Part shown: one piece after another, positions 27,206-36,896 of the stretch
How the letters are laid out: the number at the start of each line of letters is the position of its first letter
Numbering within the stretch: position 1 is the first letter of the stretch
Assembly: GCF_001010805.1 (NCBI RefSeq)
Contig: NZ_CP011477.1
Coordinates: forward strand, 1,937,001 to 2,001,000
Source of the DNA: Spongiibacter sp. IMCC21906
GTDB lineage: Bacteria > Pseudomonadota > Gammaproteobacteria > Pseudomonadales > Spongiibacteraceae
Reading direction: 5' to 3'
Length of the DNA: 64,000 nucleotides
Program-made: the position numbers and the translations under genes
The notes under the pieces: generated by a model
Told to the model about the DNA's origin: nothing
Database searches by the model: none
Seen by the model: only the letters and a program-made list of their open reading frames with translations

Positions 27206-29818
27206 ATCATGATTGTCTTTCCAACTGAGTAGTGCGGCAATCTCTGTTAGCACTGCGTCCACCGCGGCGCTTAGATCAACTTCCGATGACTCAAGCATCT
27301 TAGCTAAGGTCAAGTTGGTGGCCTTGAGTGCCGGTGCACCGGTATAGCAGCAGGCGCCTTTGAGGTCGTGACTTATGGCTGCAATCTGTTGCCGGTTGTC
27401 GTTGTTTTTTGCTTCTGCCAGTGATTGAGCTTGGTCTGGCAGACTTTCTAAAAGCATGCGTAACATTTCCTCAGCTAAGCCATTCTTACCTTTTGCCAAG
27501 CGCAGGCATTCTTGAATATCAACGGGCCTGGGAGGTGTTTTTGACACCGCTGGCGGATTACTGGCGGTTCGCTCAAAAAGACGTAATAGTTGCCGGTCAT
27601 CAATCGGTTTACTGAGAAAGTCATTGATACCCGCTTCTCTTAATTGCTTGGGGTTTTCTGGCGCAAGATAGGCTGACAAGGCAATAATCGGCGTGTGCTT
27701 GTTCAAACTACTGTGGCGAATCTCTTTACTGGCTTGAATGCCGTCGAGCTGAGGCATTTGGATATCCATGAGGATCAAATCAAATACTTTTTCTCTACAG
27801 CGCTGTAGGGCTTCAATACCATTTTGGGCGGTTTGGCTTTGTACCGACAAATCATCTAGAAAGCTTTTTAGCATTAACAGGTTTGCTGGGTTGTCATCCA
27901 CCGCCAAAACGCGCATATCCGGAAATTTTAGTTGGGGCGCGGTTATATGTTGTGAGTGTTGAAGGTTAAAAGCATCAAATAATTTAATTTGCGATACGGG
28001 TTTCTGTAGAAAAATAGCGTTGATACGGTTGTCATACTTTTGTGGCTGGGGGGATAACACAATTGTGGGGTGTTCGCTGTTTTTCGGGATAGGCAGGGTC
28101 GGCAAACTTTCGTCAATAGCGACACTTAAAATGCGATAGTCGCAATTTTGTCTTAGATTTTGAATGTCATCACAAGGATAAACGTTCATTCCCCAGCTTT
28201 GTAGCAGTTGTTGTGTGGCTGCAGTTTGCAAGACGCTTTTGTCATACATGGCAACTGTTTTACCGGTAAGAGAAGCAAAGTTTCTCATTCGAATTGCGTT
28301 TTTAACAACTGGCAGCCGCAGGGTGACCCAAAACGTAGCGCCCTTACCGGCCTCGCTGATCACGCCAATCTCGCCGCCCATTTGTTCGACCAGGCCTTTG
28401 ACGATGACGAGTCCAAGACCCGTGCCGCCGTATTGCCGGGTAATCGATGCGTCAGCTTGGGTAAAACCTTGAAAAAGTTGTTGCTGCTGGTCTTTACTAA
28501 GACCAATTCCCGTGTCGCTGATTTGCAAATTTAAAGAAATATTCTGACCATCGTTGCCTTTGCAAATGGCATCAATACGAATATAACCTGATGCCGTAAA
28601 TTTAATGGCATTGTTAAGTAAATTGCTCAGAATTTGCTTTAATCTCAAGCCATCAGAAAGCAACATGTCAGGAATGCTTGGGTCGAAAAATAACGCCAGC
28701 TCCAGCTTCTTATCGAAGGCTGTTGGGGCCAGTATCTGCAGGGTGTCTTCGATAATCTCTCTGATATCGACGGGCGCCTCATCGAAAACCAGTTTTCCGG
28801 CCTCCATTTTTGAGAAATCAAGAATATCGTTGATGATAGTCAGCAAGCCGTCGGACGATTTGCGGATAGTCTCCACAGCATCGTATTGTTGTTGCTCCAG
28901 TTCGGACTTAAGCAAAATTTTGGTAAATCCAATAATGCCATTGAGGGGAGTGCGAATTTCATGACTGGTGTTGGCTAGAAATTCTGACTTAATTCTATTG
29001 GCATTCACGGCTTCACGCCGGGCTAGATCCAACTCAATATTTTGAATTTCCAGCGTCTCTAAGGTTTCTCTTAGGTCGCTATTGCTTTGCTCAATATTTC
29101 GTTGAAGTTCCTGTAATTCTTGTTGTTGCGCGGTACTCAGCTGGTTGAGGAGGTCTGCAATTTCACTAAATTCATCGTCGCCACTTAGGTGGGCTTGAAA
29201 ACTTTTGTTACCATTTATCAGTTGTTTGAGGATTGACTTCAGCGCATCAAAATCGCTGCGCAATATTTGAGTGATATAGCTAACCAACGCAACGGATAGC
29301 AGCAGTGCAATGACAAAAAAGATGATCCCTGCTAAAAATGTTTGATATTTATTAACCTCGTAGTGGTGCCAGCTAAAGCTCGTGCAAAGCCAGCCTACCG
29401 GCTGTGCCGCACTGTTAATGGGTGTAATGATTTTTAGCCCGTCTTCATTAAAAATAATTTGTGGGTCGAGACTGGCTGGAGATGAGTTGAGATCTTTTAG
29501 GCCGCTACTAGCAGGCCCTGCCTGAACTATTTGCTGTTTTTCACTATCAAAGATCACGACATTGCGCAGCCCTCGCTCTTCCAGCGCTGCGGTGACGAGT
29601 TTCTGAAGCGCCTCTTTATTTAAGGGCTTGAGGAATTGCGCCGATAAAATAGCGAGTTGCTGGCTGGAGTGGTTGGCCCGTTCAACGACAGCCGTTTTGG
29701 CATCTTGAAGCTGATTGAATACAAGAAAACTACCCAAAGTCAGACTGATACCCAGGGTAGGCAGCAACCCCATCAGCAGGATTAGTTTTTTGATACCCAG
29801 TCGTTTACGCATTCCCAA
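27182..29818 (-). CDS. barA: Hybrid sensor histidine kinase BarA/GacS
   Basis: Tripartite sensor kinase that activates the response regulator UvrY/GacA and hence Csr/Rsm small RNAs. It has 878 residues: TM1 about 12-32, periplasmic domain about 33-160, TM2 about 161-183, HAMP, coiled coil, HisKA with His near 286 (SHEIRTPLNGIIGF), HATPase (NLLNNAIKF, DTGIGL, GGTGLGL), a receiver domain with Asp near 684 (LMDIQMPQLDG), and a C-terminal HPt domain with His near 817 (SHDLKGAC). The full His-Asp-His relay is intact. It is convergent with recO and divergent from cysM, the gene neighbouring gacS in pseudomonads. No gacA is present in this window. Confidence 0.93.
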   Translation of the reverse strand: MGMRKRLGIKKLILLMGLLPTLGISLTLGSFLVFNQLQDAKTAVVERANHSSQQLAILSAQFLKPLNKEALQKLVTAALEERGLRNVVIFDSEKQQIVQAGPASSGLKDLNSSPASLDPQIIFNEDGLKIITPINSAAQPVGWLCTSFSWHHYEVNKYQTFLAGIIFFVIALLLSVALVSYITQILRSDFDALKSILKQLINGNKSFQAHLSGDDEFSEIADLLNQLSTAQQQELQELQRNIEQSNSDLRETLETLEIQNIELDLARREAVNANRIKSEFLANTSHEIRTPLNGIIGFTKILLKSELEQQQYDAVETIRKSSDGLLTIINDILDFSKMEAGKLVFDEAPVDIREIIEDTLQILAPTAFDKKLELALFFDPSIPDMLLSDGLRLKQILSNLLNNAIKFTASGYIRIDAICKGNDGQNISLNLQISDTGIGLSKDQQQQLFQGFTQADASITRQYGGTGLGLVIVKGLVEQMGGEIGVISEAGKGATFWVTLRLPVVKNAIRMRNFASLTGKTVAMYDKSVLQTAATQQLLQSWGMNVYPCDDIQNLRQNCDYRILSVAIDESLPTLPIPKNSEHPTIVLSPQPQKYDNRINAIFLQKPVSQIKLFDAFNLQHSQHITAPQLKFPDMRVLAVDDNPANLLMLKSFLDDLSVQSQTAQNGIEALQRCREKVFDLILMDIQMPQLDGIQASKEIRHSSLNKHTPIIALSAYLAPENPKQLREAGINDFLSKPIDDRQLLRLFERTASNPPAVSKTPPRPVDIQECLRLAKGKNGLAEEMLRMLLESLPDQAQSLAEAKNNDNRQQIAAISHDLKGACCYTGAPALKATNLTLAKMLESSEVDLSAAVDAVLTEIAALLSWKDNHDLSVIFAA

Positions 29819-29927
29819 GTGGAGCCCTTCATATCCGCAGTGGTATTATGATGACCTAAAATTCTTGATGCTTCTATTGCTCTGGCTGCCAAGGGCAGCA
29901 TCATCACCGTTGTTGGAGGCTTTTGCG

Positions 29928-29944
29928 GTCGACGCAGCGTCGAC
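29928..29944. promoter_or_regulatory. Perfect 17-nt palindrome between barA and cysM
   Basis: GTCGACGC-A-GCGTCGAC is a perfect inverted repeat with a single-base centre, 21 nt before the cysM ATG in the divergent gap to barA. It could be an operator or a 5'-leader hairpin; no cognate regulator can be named. Confidence 0.45.
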
Positions 29945-29964
29945 GACCGAGGTTTATAGGTGTT

Positions 29965-30867
29965 ATGAAACAGTTTCCCAGTATTGATCAATTTATAGGC
30001 AACACCCCGCTGGTACGCTTGCAGCGGTTGCCAGGGCGTACCAGCAACACCATTTTGGTGAAATTGGAAGGTAATAACCCCGCTGGCTCCGTTAAAGACA
30101 GACCCGCAATCAGCATGATACAGCGAGCAGAAGACCGGGGCGATATTTCTCCTGGCGATACTTTAATAGAGGCGACCAGTGGCAATACCGGAATTGCATT
30201 GGCGATGGCTGCGGCCATAAAGGGCTATCGTATGGTGCTGATCATGCCTAACCATATGAGTACTGAGCGCAAATTGGCGATGGCAGCCTACGGCGCAACG
30301 CTGATTGAAGTGACCAAAGAACAAGGCATGGAAGGGGCGCGCGACTTGGCATTAGAAATGCAATCTGCGGGAAAAGGCAAAGTACTGGATCAGTTTTCTA
30401 ATGGGGATAATCCTCGTGCGCATTATGAGGGCACTGGCCCGGAAATTTGGCGAGAAACAGAAGGCCGTATTACCCATTTTGTCAGCTCAATGGGAACAAC
30501 GGGCACCATTATGGGCGTGTCTCGATATTTAAAAGAGGTTCAACCTGAGATAGAAATTGTCGGCTTGCAGCCAGACGATAGCTCTAGTATTCCGGGTATT
30601 CGCCGGTGGCCAGAGGCGTATTTGCCGAGTATTTACGAGGCGCCAAGGGTGGACAGGATAATCGATATGGATCAAGACACCGCGGAGCGAACAATGCGAG
30701 CGCTGGCTGCAGAAGAGGGAATCTTTTGCGGCGTCTCTTCTGGGGGCGCTGTTGCCGGTGCGCTACGTTTAAGTGAGCAGGTAGAAAATGCGCTTATCGT
30801 CGCGATAATTTGCGATCGAGGAGACCGGTACTTGTCGACAGGCGTATTTGATGCGGCTTTGAATTAA
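29965..30867 (+). CDS. cysM: Cysteine synthase B
   Basis: PLP-dependent O-acetylserine sulfhydrylase (type B, able to use thiosulfate in E. coli). It has 300 residues from ATG 29965; in-frame codons from 29923 run through the palindrome and lack family similarity. The PLP lysine lies in NPAGSVKDRPA, the substrate loop in EATSGNTGIALA, and the phosphate-binding loop in SSMGTTGTIMG. The C-terminal GVSSGGAVAGALRL stretch is typical of CysM. It lies upstream of relA, but the rlmD gene usually found between them is absent. Confidence 0.95.
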   Translation: MKQFPSIDQFIGNTPLVRLQRLPGRTSNTILVKLEGNNPAGSVKDRPAISMIQRAEDRGDISPGDTLIEATSGNTGIALAMAAAIKGYRMVLIMPNHMSTERKLAMAAYGATLIEVTKEQGMEGARDLALEMQSAGKGKVLDQFSNGDNPRAHYEGTGPEIWRETEGRITHFVSSMGTTGTIMGVSRYLKEVQPEIEIVGLQPDDSSSIPGIRRWPEAYLPSIYEAPRVDRIIDMDQDTAERTMRALAAEEGIFCGVSSGGAVAGALRLSEQVENALIVAIICDRGDRYLSTGVFDAALN

Positions 30868-30962
30868 GGTCTTTTTGCGACCAACCTCCATAGTGCTTAA
30901 TACTTTATCGATAGTATGTAGTACGTTTTGCTAAATACTGTGGAGAGAACGAGTAGGGAAAG

Positions 30963-33197
30963 ATGGTAAAGGTAAGAGAGGATTTTCCACAGCTAAACGA
31001 CGGGCGGGTTGATTTGGAGCGCTGGATAGCGCGCCTACCGATCGACGCTACCCACGTTTCTATTGACCAGCTTCAGCAGGCTTTTGAGTTGGCAGAAGCG
31101 TGTGCGGCACGGCCATCTCAGCTTACTGGCGAAGAAGATGCCGCTCATATTAGTTTTTTTACAGCGTTAGAAATGGTGGAGATTCTCGCCGATTTACACC
31201 TTGATCAAGACAGCTTAATTGCTGCGGCGTTGTTTAGGGCTGTGCGGGAACATCGCCTGACAATTAATGATGTCAGCAGTCAGTTTGGCATGTCTGTTGC
31301 CAAGTTAATTGATGGCGTGCTGGGTATGGCGGCTATTTCCAAAGTTAATGAACAGTTGGATGTGCCTGTCTTGGGGCAGTCAGAGGCCCAAAGTGAAACC
31401 ATCCGCAAAATGCTGGTGGCTTTGGTGGATGATGTCAGGGTTGCACTAATTAAGCTGGCGGAACGGACTGCCGCTATCCGGTCAGTGAAAAATAATACGG
31501 ATAAACGTCAGCGCGTTGCCCGGGAAGTTTTTGATATTTATGCGCCGCTGGCCCACCGTTTGGGTATTGGTCATATTAAATGGGAGTTAGAAGACCTCTC
31601 TTTTCGTTACCTGCAACCTACCGCCTATAAAAAAATAGCCAAGCTGTTGGACGAAAAACGCTTGGATCGCCAGCGTTATATCGACGAAGCCATCGATACC
31701 TTGGGTAAGGCGTTGCAAGCGGATGGTATTGATGCGGATATCGCGGGGCGCGTTAAACATATCTATAGTATTTGGCGAAAAATGCAGCGCAAGGGCATTG
31801 GCTTTTCTCAGGTTTACGATATTCGAGCGGTCCGGATATTGGTTCCTGATTTAAAGTCTTGTTATTCAGCGCTGGGGCTTGTGCATGGTTTGTGGCGAAA
31901 TATCCCCAATGAATTTGACGATTATATTGCCAACCCTAAAGAGAATGGTTATCGCTCTTTGCATACCGCCGTTATTGGTCCTCAAGGCAAGGTGCTGGAA
32001 ATTCAAATTCGCACTCGAGCCATGCACGAAGAGGCGGAATTTGGCGTTTGCTCTCACTGGATGTACAAAGGGACTGATAAAAACGCCAAAACCAATTCTA
32101 GTTATGACGAGAAAATTGCCTGGTTGCGGCAAGTTTTAGACTGGCATGAAGAAAGCGGTAGTAATAGCGATGTCGCAGAGCAGTTTAGCCGTGCCCAGGA
32201 TCGGGTTTATGTCTTTACCCCAGAAGGACATGTAGTCAACCTACAAAGTGGCGCTACGCCGTTAGACTTTGCTTATCATATTCATACTGAGGTGGGTAAC
32301 CGATGCCGGGGGGCTAAAGTGAATGGTCGCATTGTGCCATTAACCTATACCCTCAATACCGGTGAGCGGGTAGAAGTGCTCACCGGAAAAGACAGTGAAC
32401 CTCGGCGAGATTGGCTACAGGGTAATTTGGGCTACCTAAAAACCTCTCGAGCTCGCACAAAAGTGCAGCATTGGTTCAGGCAGCAGGCGAAAGAAGACAA
32501 TATTGCCGCGGGTCGCGCGTTGTTAGAAAAAGAATTTCGCCGTTTGGCTTTAAATAGCATTGATTACAAGTACATTGCCGGGCATTTGCATTGCCCCAGC
32601 GTTGACGATATGTACGCGTCGGTGGGCGCCGGTGAAATTAGCACCTTGCAAATCATCAAGGCGGCTAACCAAGTCGCGGGTAAAGATGAAGCTGACCAGA
32701 GTGAGATATTACGCCTGCGGCAGCCGAGTCAGGCCCGTAAAGGTGATCAGGTTAGGATTAGTGGAGTGGGTAATTTGATGACCCATTTTGCTCGCTGTTG
32801 TAAGCCATTGCCCGGTGATGGTATTGCGGGATATATCACGATAGGGCGTGGCGTCAGTGTTCATCGTCAGGACTGTAATAAATTACTGCAATTACAGAGT
32901 GTTGAGCCTCAGCGGATTATTACCGTGGACTGGGCCGGGGATCACATTGATACCTATCCCGTGGATATTCTTATAACAGCTTATGATCGGCAGGGGCTGT
33001 TGCGGGATATCACTCTGCAACTTGCTTCAGAGAAGGTTAACGTCATCTCTATGAATACGGTAACCGATGCTGAAAAGCATCTTGCCAATATGAGTATCCG
33101 ATTAGAAATTTCGGATTTGGCTGCGCTGTCGGGGTTGTTCAACCGTCTCAATAGCCTGCCCAATGTGATATCGGTAGAACGGATTAGAGAAGGATAA
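30963..33197 (+). CDS. relA: GTP pyrophosphokinase RelA
   Basis: Ribosome-associated (p)ppGpp synthetase of the stringent response. It has 744 residues: a degenerate N-terminal HD region (FRAVREH replaces the HD motif of bifunctional SpoT, so hydrolase activity is not expected), the synthetase domain (YDIRAVRIL, ANPKENGYRSLHTAV, EIQIRTRAMHEEAEFG), TGS, zinc-finger/helical and ACT domains. The EFDD motif (NEFDDYIANP) is the acidic version associated with monofunctional RelA. It is followed by mazG after two bases, the conserved relA-mazG pair. Confidence 0.97.
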   Translation: MVKVREDFPQLNDGRVDLERWIARLPIDATHVSIDQLQQAFELAEACAARPSQLTGEEDAAHISFFTALEMVEILADLHLDQDSLIAAALFRAVREHRLTINDVSSQFGMSVAKLIDGVLGMAAISKVNEQLDVPVLGQSEAQSETIRKMLVALVDDVRVALIKLAERTAAIRSVKNNTDKRQRVAREVFDIYAPLAHRLGIGHIKWELEDLSFRYLQPTAYKKIAKLLDEKRLDRQRYIDEAIDTLGKALQADGIDADIAGRVKHIYSIWRKMQRKGIGFSQVYDIRAVRILVPDLKSCYSALGLVHGLWRNIPNEFDDYIANPKENGYRSLHTAVIGPQGKVLEIQIRTRAMHEEAEFGVCSHWMYKGTDKNAKTNSSYDEKIAWLRQVLDWHEESGSNSDVAEQFSRAQDRVYVFTPEGHVVNLQSGATPLDFAYHIHTEVGNRCRGAKVNGRIVPLTYTLNTGERVEVLTGKDSEPRRDWLQGNLGYLKTSRARTKVQHWFRQQAKEDNIAAGRALLEKEFRRLALNSIDYKYIAGHLHCPSVDDMYASVGAGEISTLQIIKAANQVAGKDEADQSEILRLRQPSQARKGDQVRISGVGNLMTHFARCCKPLPGDGIAGYITIGRGVSVHRQDCNKLLQLQSVEPQRIITVDWAGDHIDTYPVDILITAYDRQGLLRDITLQLASEKVNVISMNTVTDAEKHLANMSIRLEISDLAALSGLFNRLNSLPNVISVERIREG

Positions 33198-33199
33198 GC

Positions 33200-34009
33200 A
33201 TGGCGTACTCCTTACAGGACTTGCTCTACTTAATGGGACGTTTAAGGGACCCCATCACCGGTTGCCCTTGGGATCTCAAGCAGCGCTTTGACACCATCGT
33301 GCCCCATAGTCTTGAAGAGGTTTACGAGCTGGTCGACGCCATAGAAGCGAATGACTTAAATCAAGTGCGTCAAGAGTTGGGGGATGTACTGTTTCAGGTG
33401 GTTTTTTATAGCCGCTTGGGGGAGGAGCAGGGTTTATTTAATTTCGACGATGTTGTCGATGGTATTACGACTAAATTGCTGCGGCGTCACCCTCATGTCT
33501 TTCCCGATGGCAGCTTGCAGTCAATACGCGATACTGAGGCACCCAATGATGGTGCTATCAAGCAGCGCTGGGAGGACATAAAACAGGCTGAACGCAGCGA
33601 AAAATCCCAAGGCAGCGTCATGGACGATATTCCACAGGCACTGCCAGCATTAACCCGTGCGGCCAAGCTGCAAAAGCGAGCCCGCAATATTGGCTTTGAC
33701 TGGTCGGATATCGACGAGGTCATTGCGGCATTTCACGACGAAATCAGAGAGCTGGAAGACGCTAGGGTCGAGGGTGATGCGAATGCCATTGCTGACGAAA
33801 TGGGGGACGTGCTGTTTTCGGCAGTGAACGTCTGCCGCCATTTAGGTTTAGACCCCGAAGCCGTTACCCGCGCTGCTGGCAAGAAATTTGAGCGCCGCTT
33901 TCGGTTTGTCGAGCAGCGCTGCCAAGAGTCTGCAATCGATAACAGCACCGGCCAGGCTAGTGCTCAGTTAGAGCTGTTTTGGGACCAAGCCAAAGCGGCG
34001 GGTCTATAG
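33200..34009 (+). CDS. mazG: Nucleoside triphosphate pyrophosphohydrolase MazG
   Basis: Housekeeping all-alpha NTP pyrophosphatase that can lower cellular (p)ppGpp in E. coli. It has 269 residues with two MazG domains. The first begins LMGRLRDPITGCPWDLKQ and contains EELGD-type metal ligands (RQELGDVLFQVVFYSRL); the second repeats the pattern near ADEMGDVLFSAVNVCRH. It starts two bases after relA and is surely co-transcribed with it. Confidence 0.96.
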   Translation: MAYSLQDLLYLMGRLRDPITGCPWDLKQRFDTIVPHSLEEVYELVDAIEANDLNQVRQELGDVLFQVVFYSRLGEEQGLFNFDDVVDGITTKLLRRHPHVFPDGSLQSIRDTEAPNDGAIKQRWEDIKQAERSEKSQGSVMDDIPQALPALTRAAKLQKRARNIGFDWSDIDEVIAAFHDEIRELEDARVEGDANAIADEMGDVLFSAVNVCRHLGLDPEAVTRAAGKKFERRFRFVEQRCQESAIDNSTGQASAQLELFWDQAKAAGL

Positions 34010-34027
34010 GTCAATCAGCTTGTCGAC

Positions 34028-34363
34028 CTAATGGTCTTGATGTTTTTTGTAGTTACTCAGGTATTTGTCAGTTAATGACAGATACCGAGGCGTAGGGCCA
34101 ATGTCTTCATACAAGGGATCCCCTAACTCGTCTCTGGCAACGACTTTTGAGCCCCTGACGTAGGGCATAGCACTTTCTAATTCATCCAGCGAAGCCGTGA
34201 GCAGATCCGTGATGAGATCTTCTATACTGCGGCGCGGATAAAGTTCAGACAGCGCTTTGAGTCGGGCTGCATCTTTGATGGGAAGTCGTACTGAAAAAGA
34301 ATCTGCGGTTAAGGTGCCGCCGGCAGTTTCTTCCCAGAGTGATAACAAATCTCGCACATTCAT
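34028..34363 (-). CDS. Conserved small protein, 'pilin assembly/type 1 pili tip component' family
   Basis: It has 111 residues, with no signal peptide or membrane segment. The pattern (DLLSLWEE, SVRLPIKDAARLKAL, YPRRSIEDLITDLLTASLDELE, YVRGSKVV, GDPLYEDIGPTPRYL) matches a family found in Pseudomonas and relatives that databases sometimes label as a type 1 pili tip component or pilin assembly protein, with little support. The central part could be a ribbon-helix-helix-like fold. It is convergent with mazG. I recognise the family from memory but no function is established. Confidence 0.7.
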   Translation of the reverse strand: MNVRDLLSLWEETAGGTLTADSFSVRLPIKDAARLKALSELYPRRSIEDLITDLLTASLDELESAMPYVRGSKVVARDELGDPLYEDIGPTPRYLSLTDKYLSNYKKHQDH

Positions 34364-34549
34364 AAGCCGATTCCTGTTCTGTCATCGATCATGTACAAAC
34401 AAACCGTGTTGTCACTGTTTCAGCGCCAGCTGATCAATATTTTGCTGACACTTAATTTATAGTACCGACATAATCCCCCATTAGGCTAGCCCGGTAAGCG
34501 TTAAGATTGTCATTATTTTACCCAAGACTCAGGGGAACTCCCTGGGGCG

Positions 34550-34654
34550 TGCTCACACTAATCCGATTGTCACTGCTGGCAGTCATTTTTGCCTCCGGCT
34601 AGGTGCCAGACGCGCCGTTTAGCCACAACAGTAATAATCGGATTAGTGTGAGCA
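34550..34654. repeat. ~105-nt element with 19-bp perfect terminal inverted repeats
   Basis: The 19-mer TGCTCACACTAATCCGATT at 34550-34568 is repeated perfectly inverted at 34636-34654. The pairing continues inward for 7 more positions with one mismatch and one G-T pair, and the loop contains a second hairpin (CTGGCA 34576-34581 with TGCCAG 34604-34609). There is no coding capacity. No T-run follows, so it is not a standard terminator. A non-autonomous mobile element (MITE), an extragenic palindromic repeat or a structured RNA are all possible. Confidence 0.75.
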
Positions 34655-34660
34655 GGCCTT

Positions 34661-34800
34661 AGCTTGGCGCCCAAGCTACATGGCCCGAAGTCTTGTGCAA
34701 GAGGGCCTATCTGTGTATTGTTGTCGGCTTTCGTAATGGGCCTAAAAGGCCCTGTTGTCGGCGTTGTACGACCCATAAGCCGTGGTTTCCGGTTAAACCG
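34661..34800. other. Cluster of further hairpins upstream of adk
   Basis: A 7-bp stem with 3-nt loop lies at 34661-34677 (AGCTTGG-CGC-CCAAGCT). A 6-bp stem lies at 34738-34752 (GGGCCT-AAA-AGGCCC). CGGCTT near 34725 can pair with AAGCCG near 34777, and GTTGTCGGC occurs twice (near 34720 and 34753). With the adjacent inverted repeat this makes most of the 631-nt gap before adk structured and non-coding. Its function is unknown. Confidence 0.45.
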
Positions 34801-34835
34801 TACTAATGACCTCGATACCCGCTACTCTAAAGTAG

Positions 34836-35642
<807 letters not shown>

Positions 35643-35662
35643 GCCGTAACCAGCACGAAAGC

Positions 35663-35688
35663 AAAAGGCACCTTGAGTGCCTTTTTTT
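35663..35688 (+). terminator. Rho-independent terminator of adk
   Basis: The 9-bp stem AAAAGGCAC/GTGCCTTTT (35663-35671 and 35677-35685) has a 5-nt loop and is followed by a run of T, 20 nt after the adk stop. Confidence 0.9.
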
Positions 35689-35786
35689 GTGCCTAAATAA
35701 TACCAGTGAAACTGGCATTAAATTTTGATCACTGCCATCTTAATTGGGTGATAGTGCGTATGTTGGGAAAGCCTTAGGAGAGCACT

Positions 35787-36773
35787 GTGAAGTCAGCGAT
35801 AATATTTATCAACTTGGGGACCCCAGTCGCCCCTGACAGTAAATCCGTTCGTGCCTTTTTAAGAAGTTTTCTTGCAGATAAACGGGTAGTAGAGGTGCCT
35901 CGGCTTATTTGGTATGTCATTCTCTATCTCATTATCTTGCCGTTTCGTTCGCCAAAAGTGGCTGCAGCTTATCGCCAAATCTGGATGCCAGGAATTTCGC
36001 CACTTCGTTATTTTAGTGAGGCCTTGGTGGCAGGGGTTCAAAATAAACTAAATATCGAATTTCCAGACCAAGACGTTGAAACGGCATTAGCAATGACCTA
36101 TGGCGAGCCAAGTATTGCTAAAACGATTAGCCGGATGCGTGATAATGGCTGTCAGCGCTTTCTTTTTATTCCGCTATTTCCTCAATATTCCGCAACGACG
36201 ACGGCGGCAGTACATGATCAAATTTGCCGATATTTTGCCGGTTGCCGAGATATTCCCGAGTGGTCTTGGGTACGGGACTATCATGATCATCCTTTGTATA
36301 TAGAAGCGTTGGCCGATTCTGTAAGACGGCATTGGCAAGAAAATGGGCAGGCCGAGAAACTGCTCATTTCTTTTCATGGTATCCCACGTCGTAATGTTGA
36401 CTTAGGTGATCCCTACTTGCTGCATTGCGAAACAACAGCCCAGCTTCTTGTTAACGCTCTTGGATTGAAGCCAGAAAGCTGGCAGTTAAGTTTTCAGTCT
36501 AGACTTGGTAAAGCGGAATGGCTCCAGCCTTATACCGATAAAACGGTTATTTCTTTGGCAGAGAATGGCATTAAAAAACTGGATGCAATGTGCCCAGCGT
36601 TTGCTGCTGAATGTTTGGAAACGCTAGAAGAGATTGATGGCGAGGCTAATGAATTGTTTCGTGAACATGGTGGCGAGCAATTTAATTATATTCCCTGCCT
36701 CAATAATAACAGCCAGCATCAAGACTTGATGCTGGCGTTAAGCCGTGATTTTTTGAAGAAAAATTGGCATTAA
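35787..36773 (+). CDS. hemH: Ferrochelatase
   Basis: Inserts ferrous iron into protoporphyrin IX, the final step of haem synthesis. It has 328 residues from GTG 35787, with AGGAG at about 35777. Family motifs visible are FINLGTP at the N-terminus, PLFPQYSATTTAAV, the catalytic His in SFHGIPRR (around residue 195) and the QSRLGKAEWLQPYT segment. Length is normal for gammaproteobacterial HemH. It is separately transcribed, lying between the adk terminator and the algP-like gene. Confidence 0.96.
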   Translation: MKSAIIFINLGTPVAPDSKSVRAFLRSFLADKRVVEVPRLIWYVILYLIILPFRSPKVAAAYRQIWMPGISPLRYFSEALVAGVQNKLNIEFPDQDVETALAMTYGEPSIAKTISRMRDNGCQRFLFIPLFPQYSATTTAAVHDQICRYFAGCRDIPEWSWVRDYHDHPLYIEALADSVRRHWQENGQAEKLLISFHGIPRRNVDLGDPYLLHCETTAQLLVNALGLKPESWQLSFQSRLGKAEWLQPYTDKTVISLAENGIKKLDAMCPAFAAECLETLEEIDGEANELFREHGGEQFNYIPCLNNNSQHQDLMLALSRDFLKKNWH

Positions 36774-36832
36774 GTCGCGAAAGTGCCAAAAAAATCATTA
36801 AAATTTCTCTACGAAGTGGCGTAAGTTTTGCG

Positions 36833-36861
36833 TTGGCTATTTTGTATGCTATTTTTACAAT
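36833..36861 (+). promoter_or_regulatory. Candidate sigma-70 promoter of the algP-like gene
   Basis: TTGGCT (36833-36838) and TACAAT (36856-36861) are separated by 17 nt, and the start codon lies 35 nt downstream of the -10 box. The -10 match is good (5 of 6), the -35 partial. Confidence 0.45.
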
Positions 36862-36896
36862 AATAATTTAGCGAGGCCACCGCTTAGGAGAACTAT

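Noticed and set aside
29923-29964. Upstream start for cysM at 29923.
   Set aside because: The added residues (MRSTQRRRPRF...) come from the palindrome and have no family similarity; the CysM N-terminus begins at ATG 29965.
30963-33197. SpoT rather than RelA.
   Set aside because: The HD hydrolase motif is replaced by FRAVREH and the synthetase domain carries EFDD, both features of monofunctional RelA; mazG follows, as for relA.
34550-34654. Integron attC site.
   Set aside because: No GTTRRRY/RYYYAAC core sites are at the ends, and no integrase or cassette array is present.
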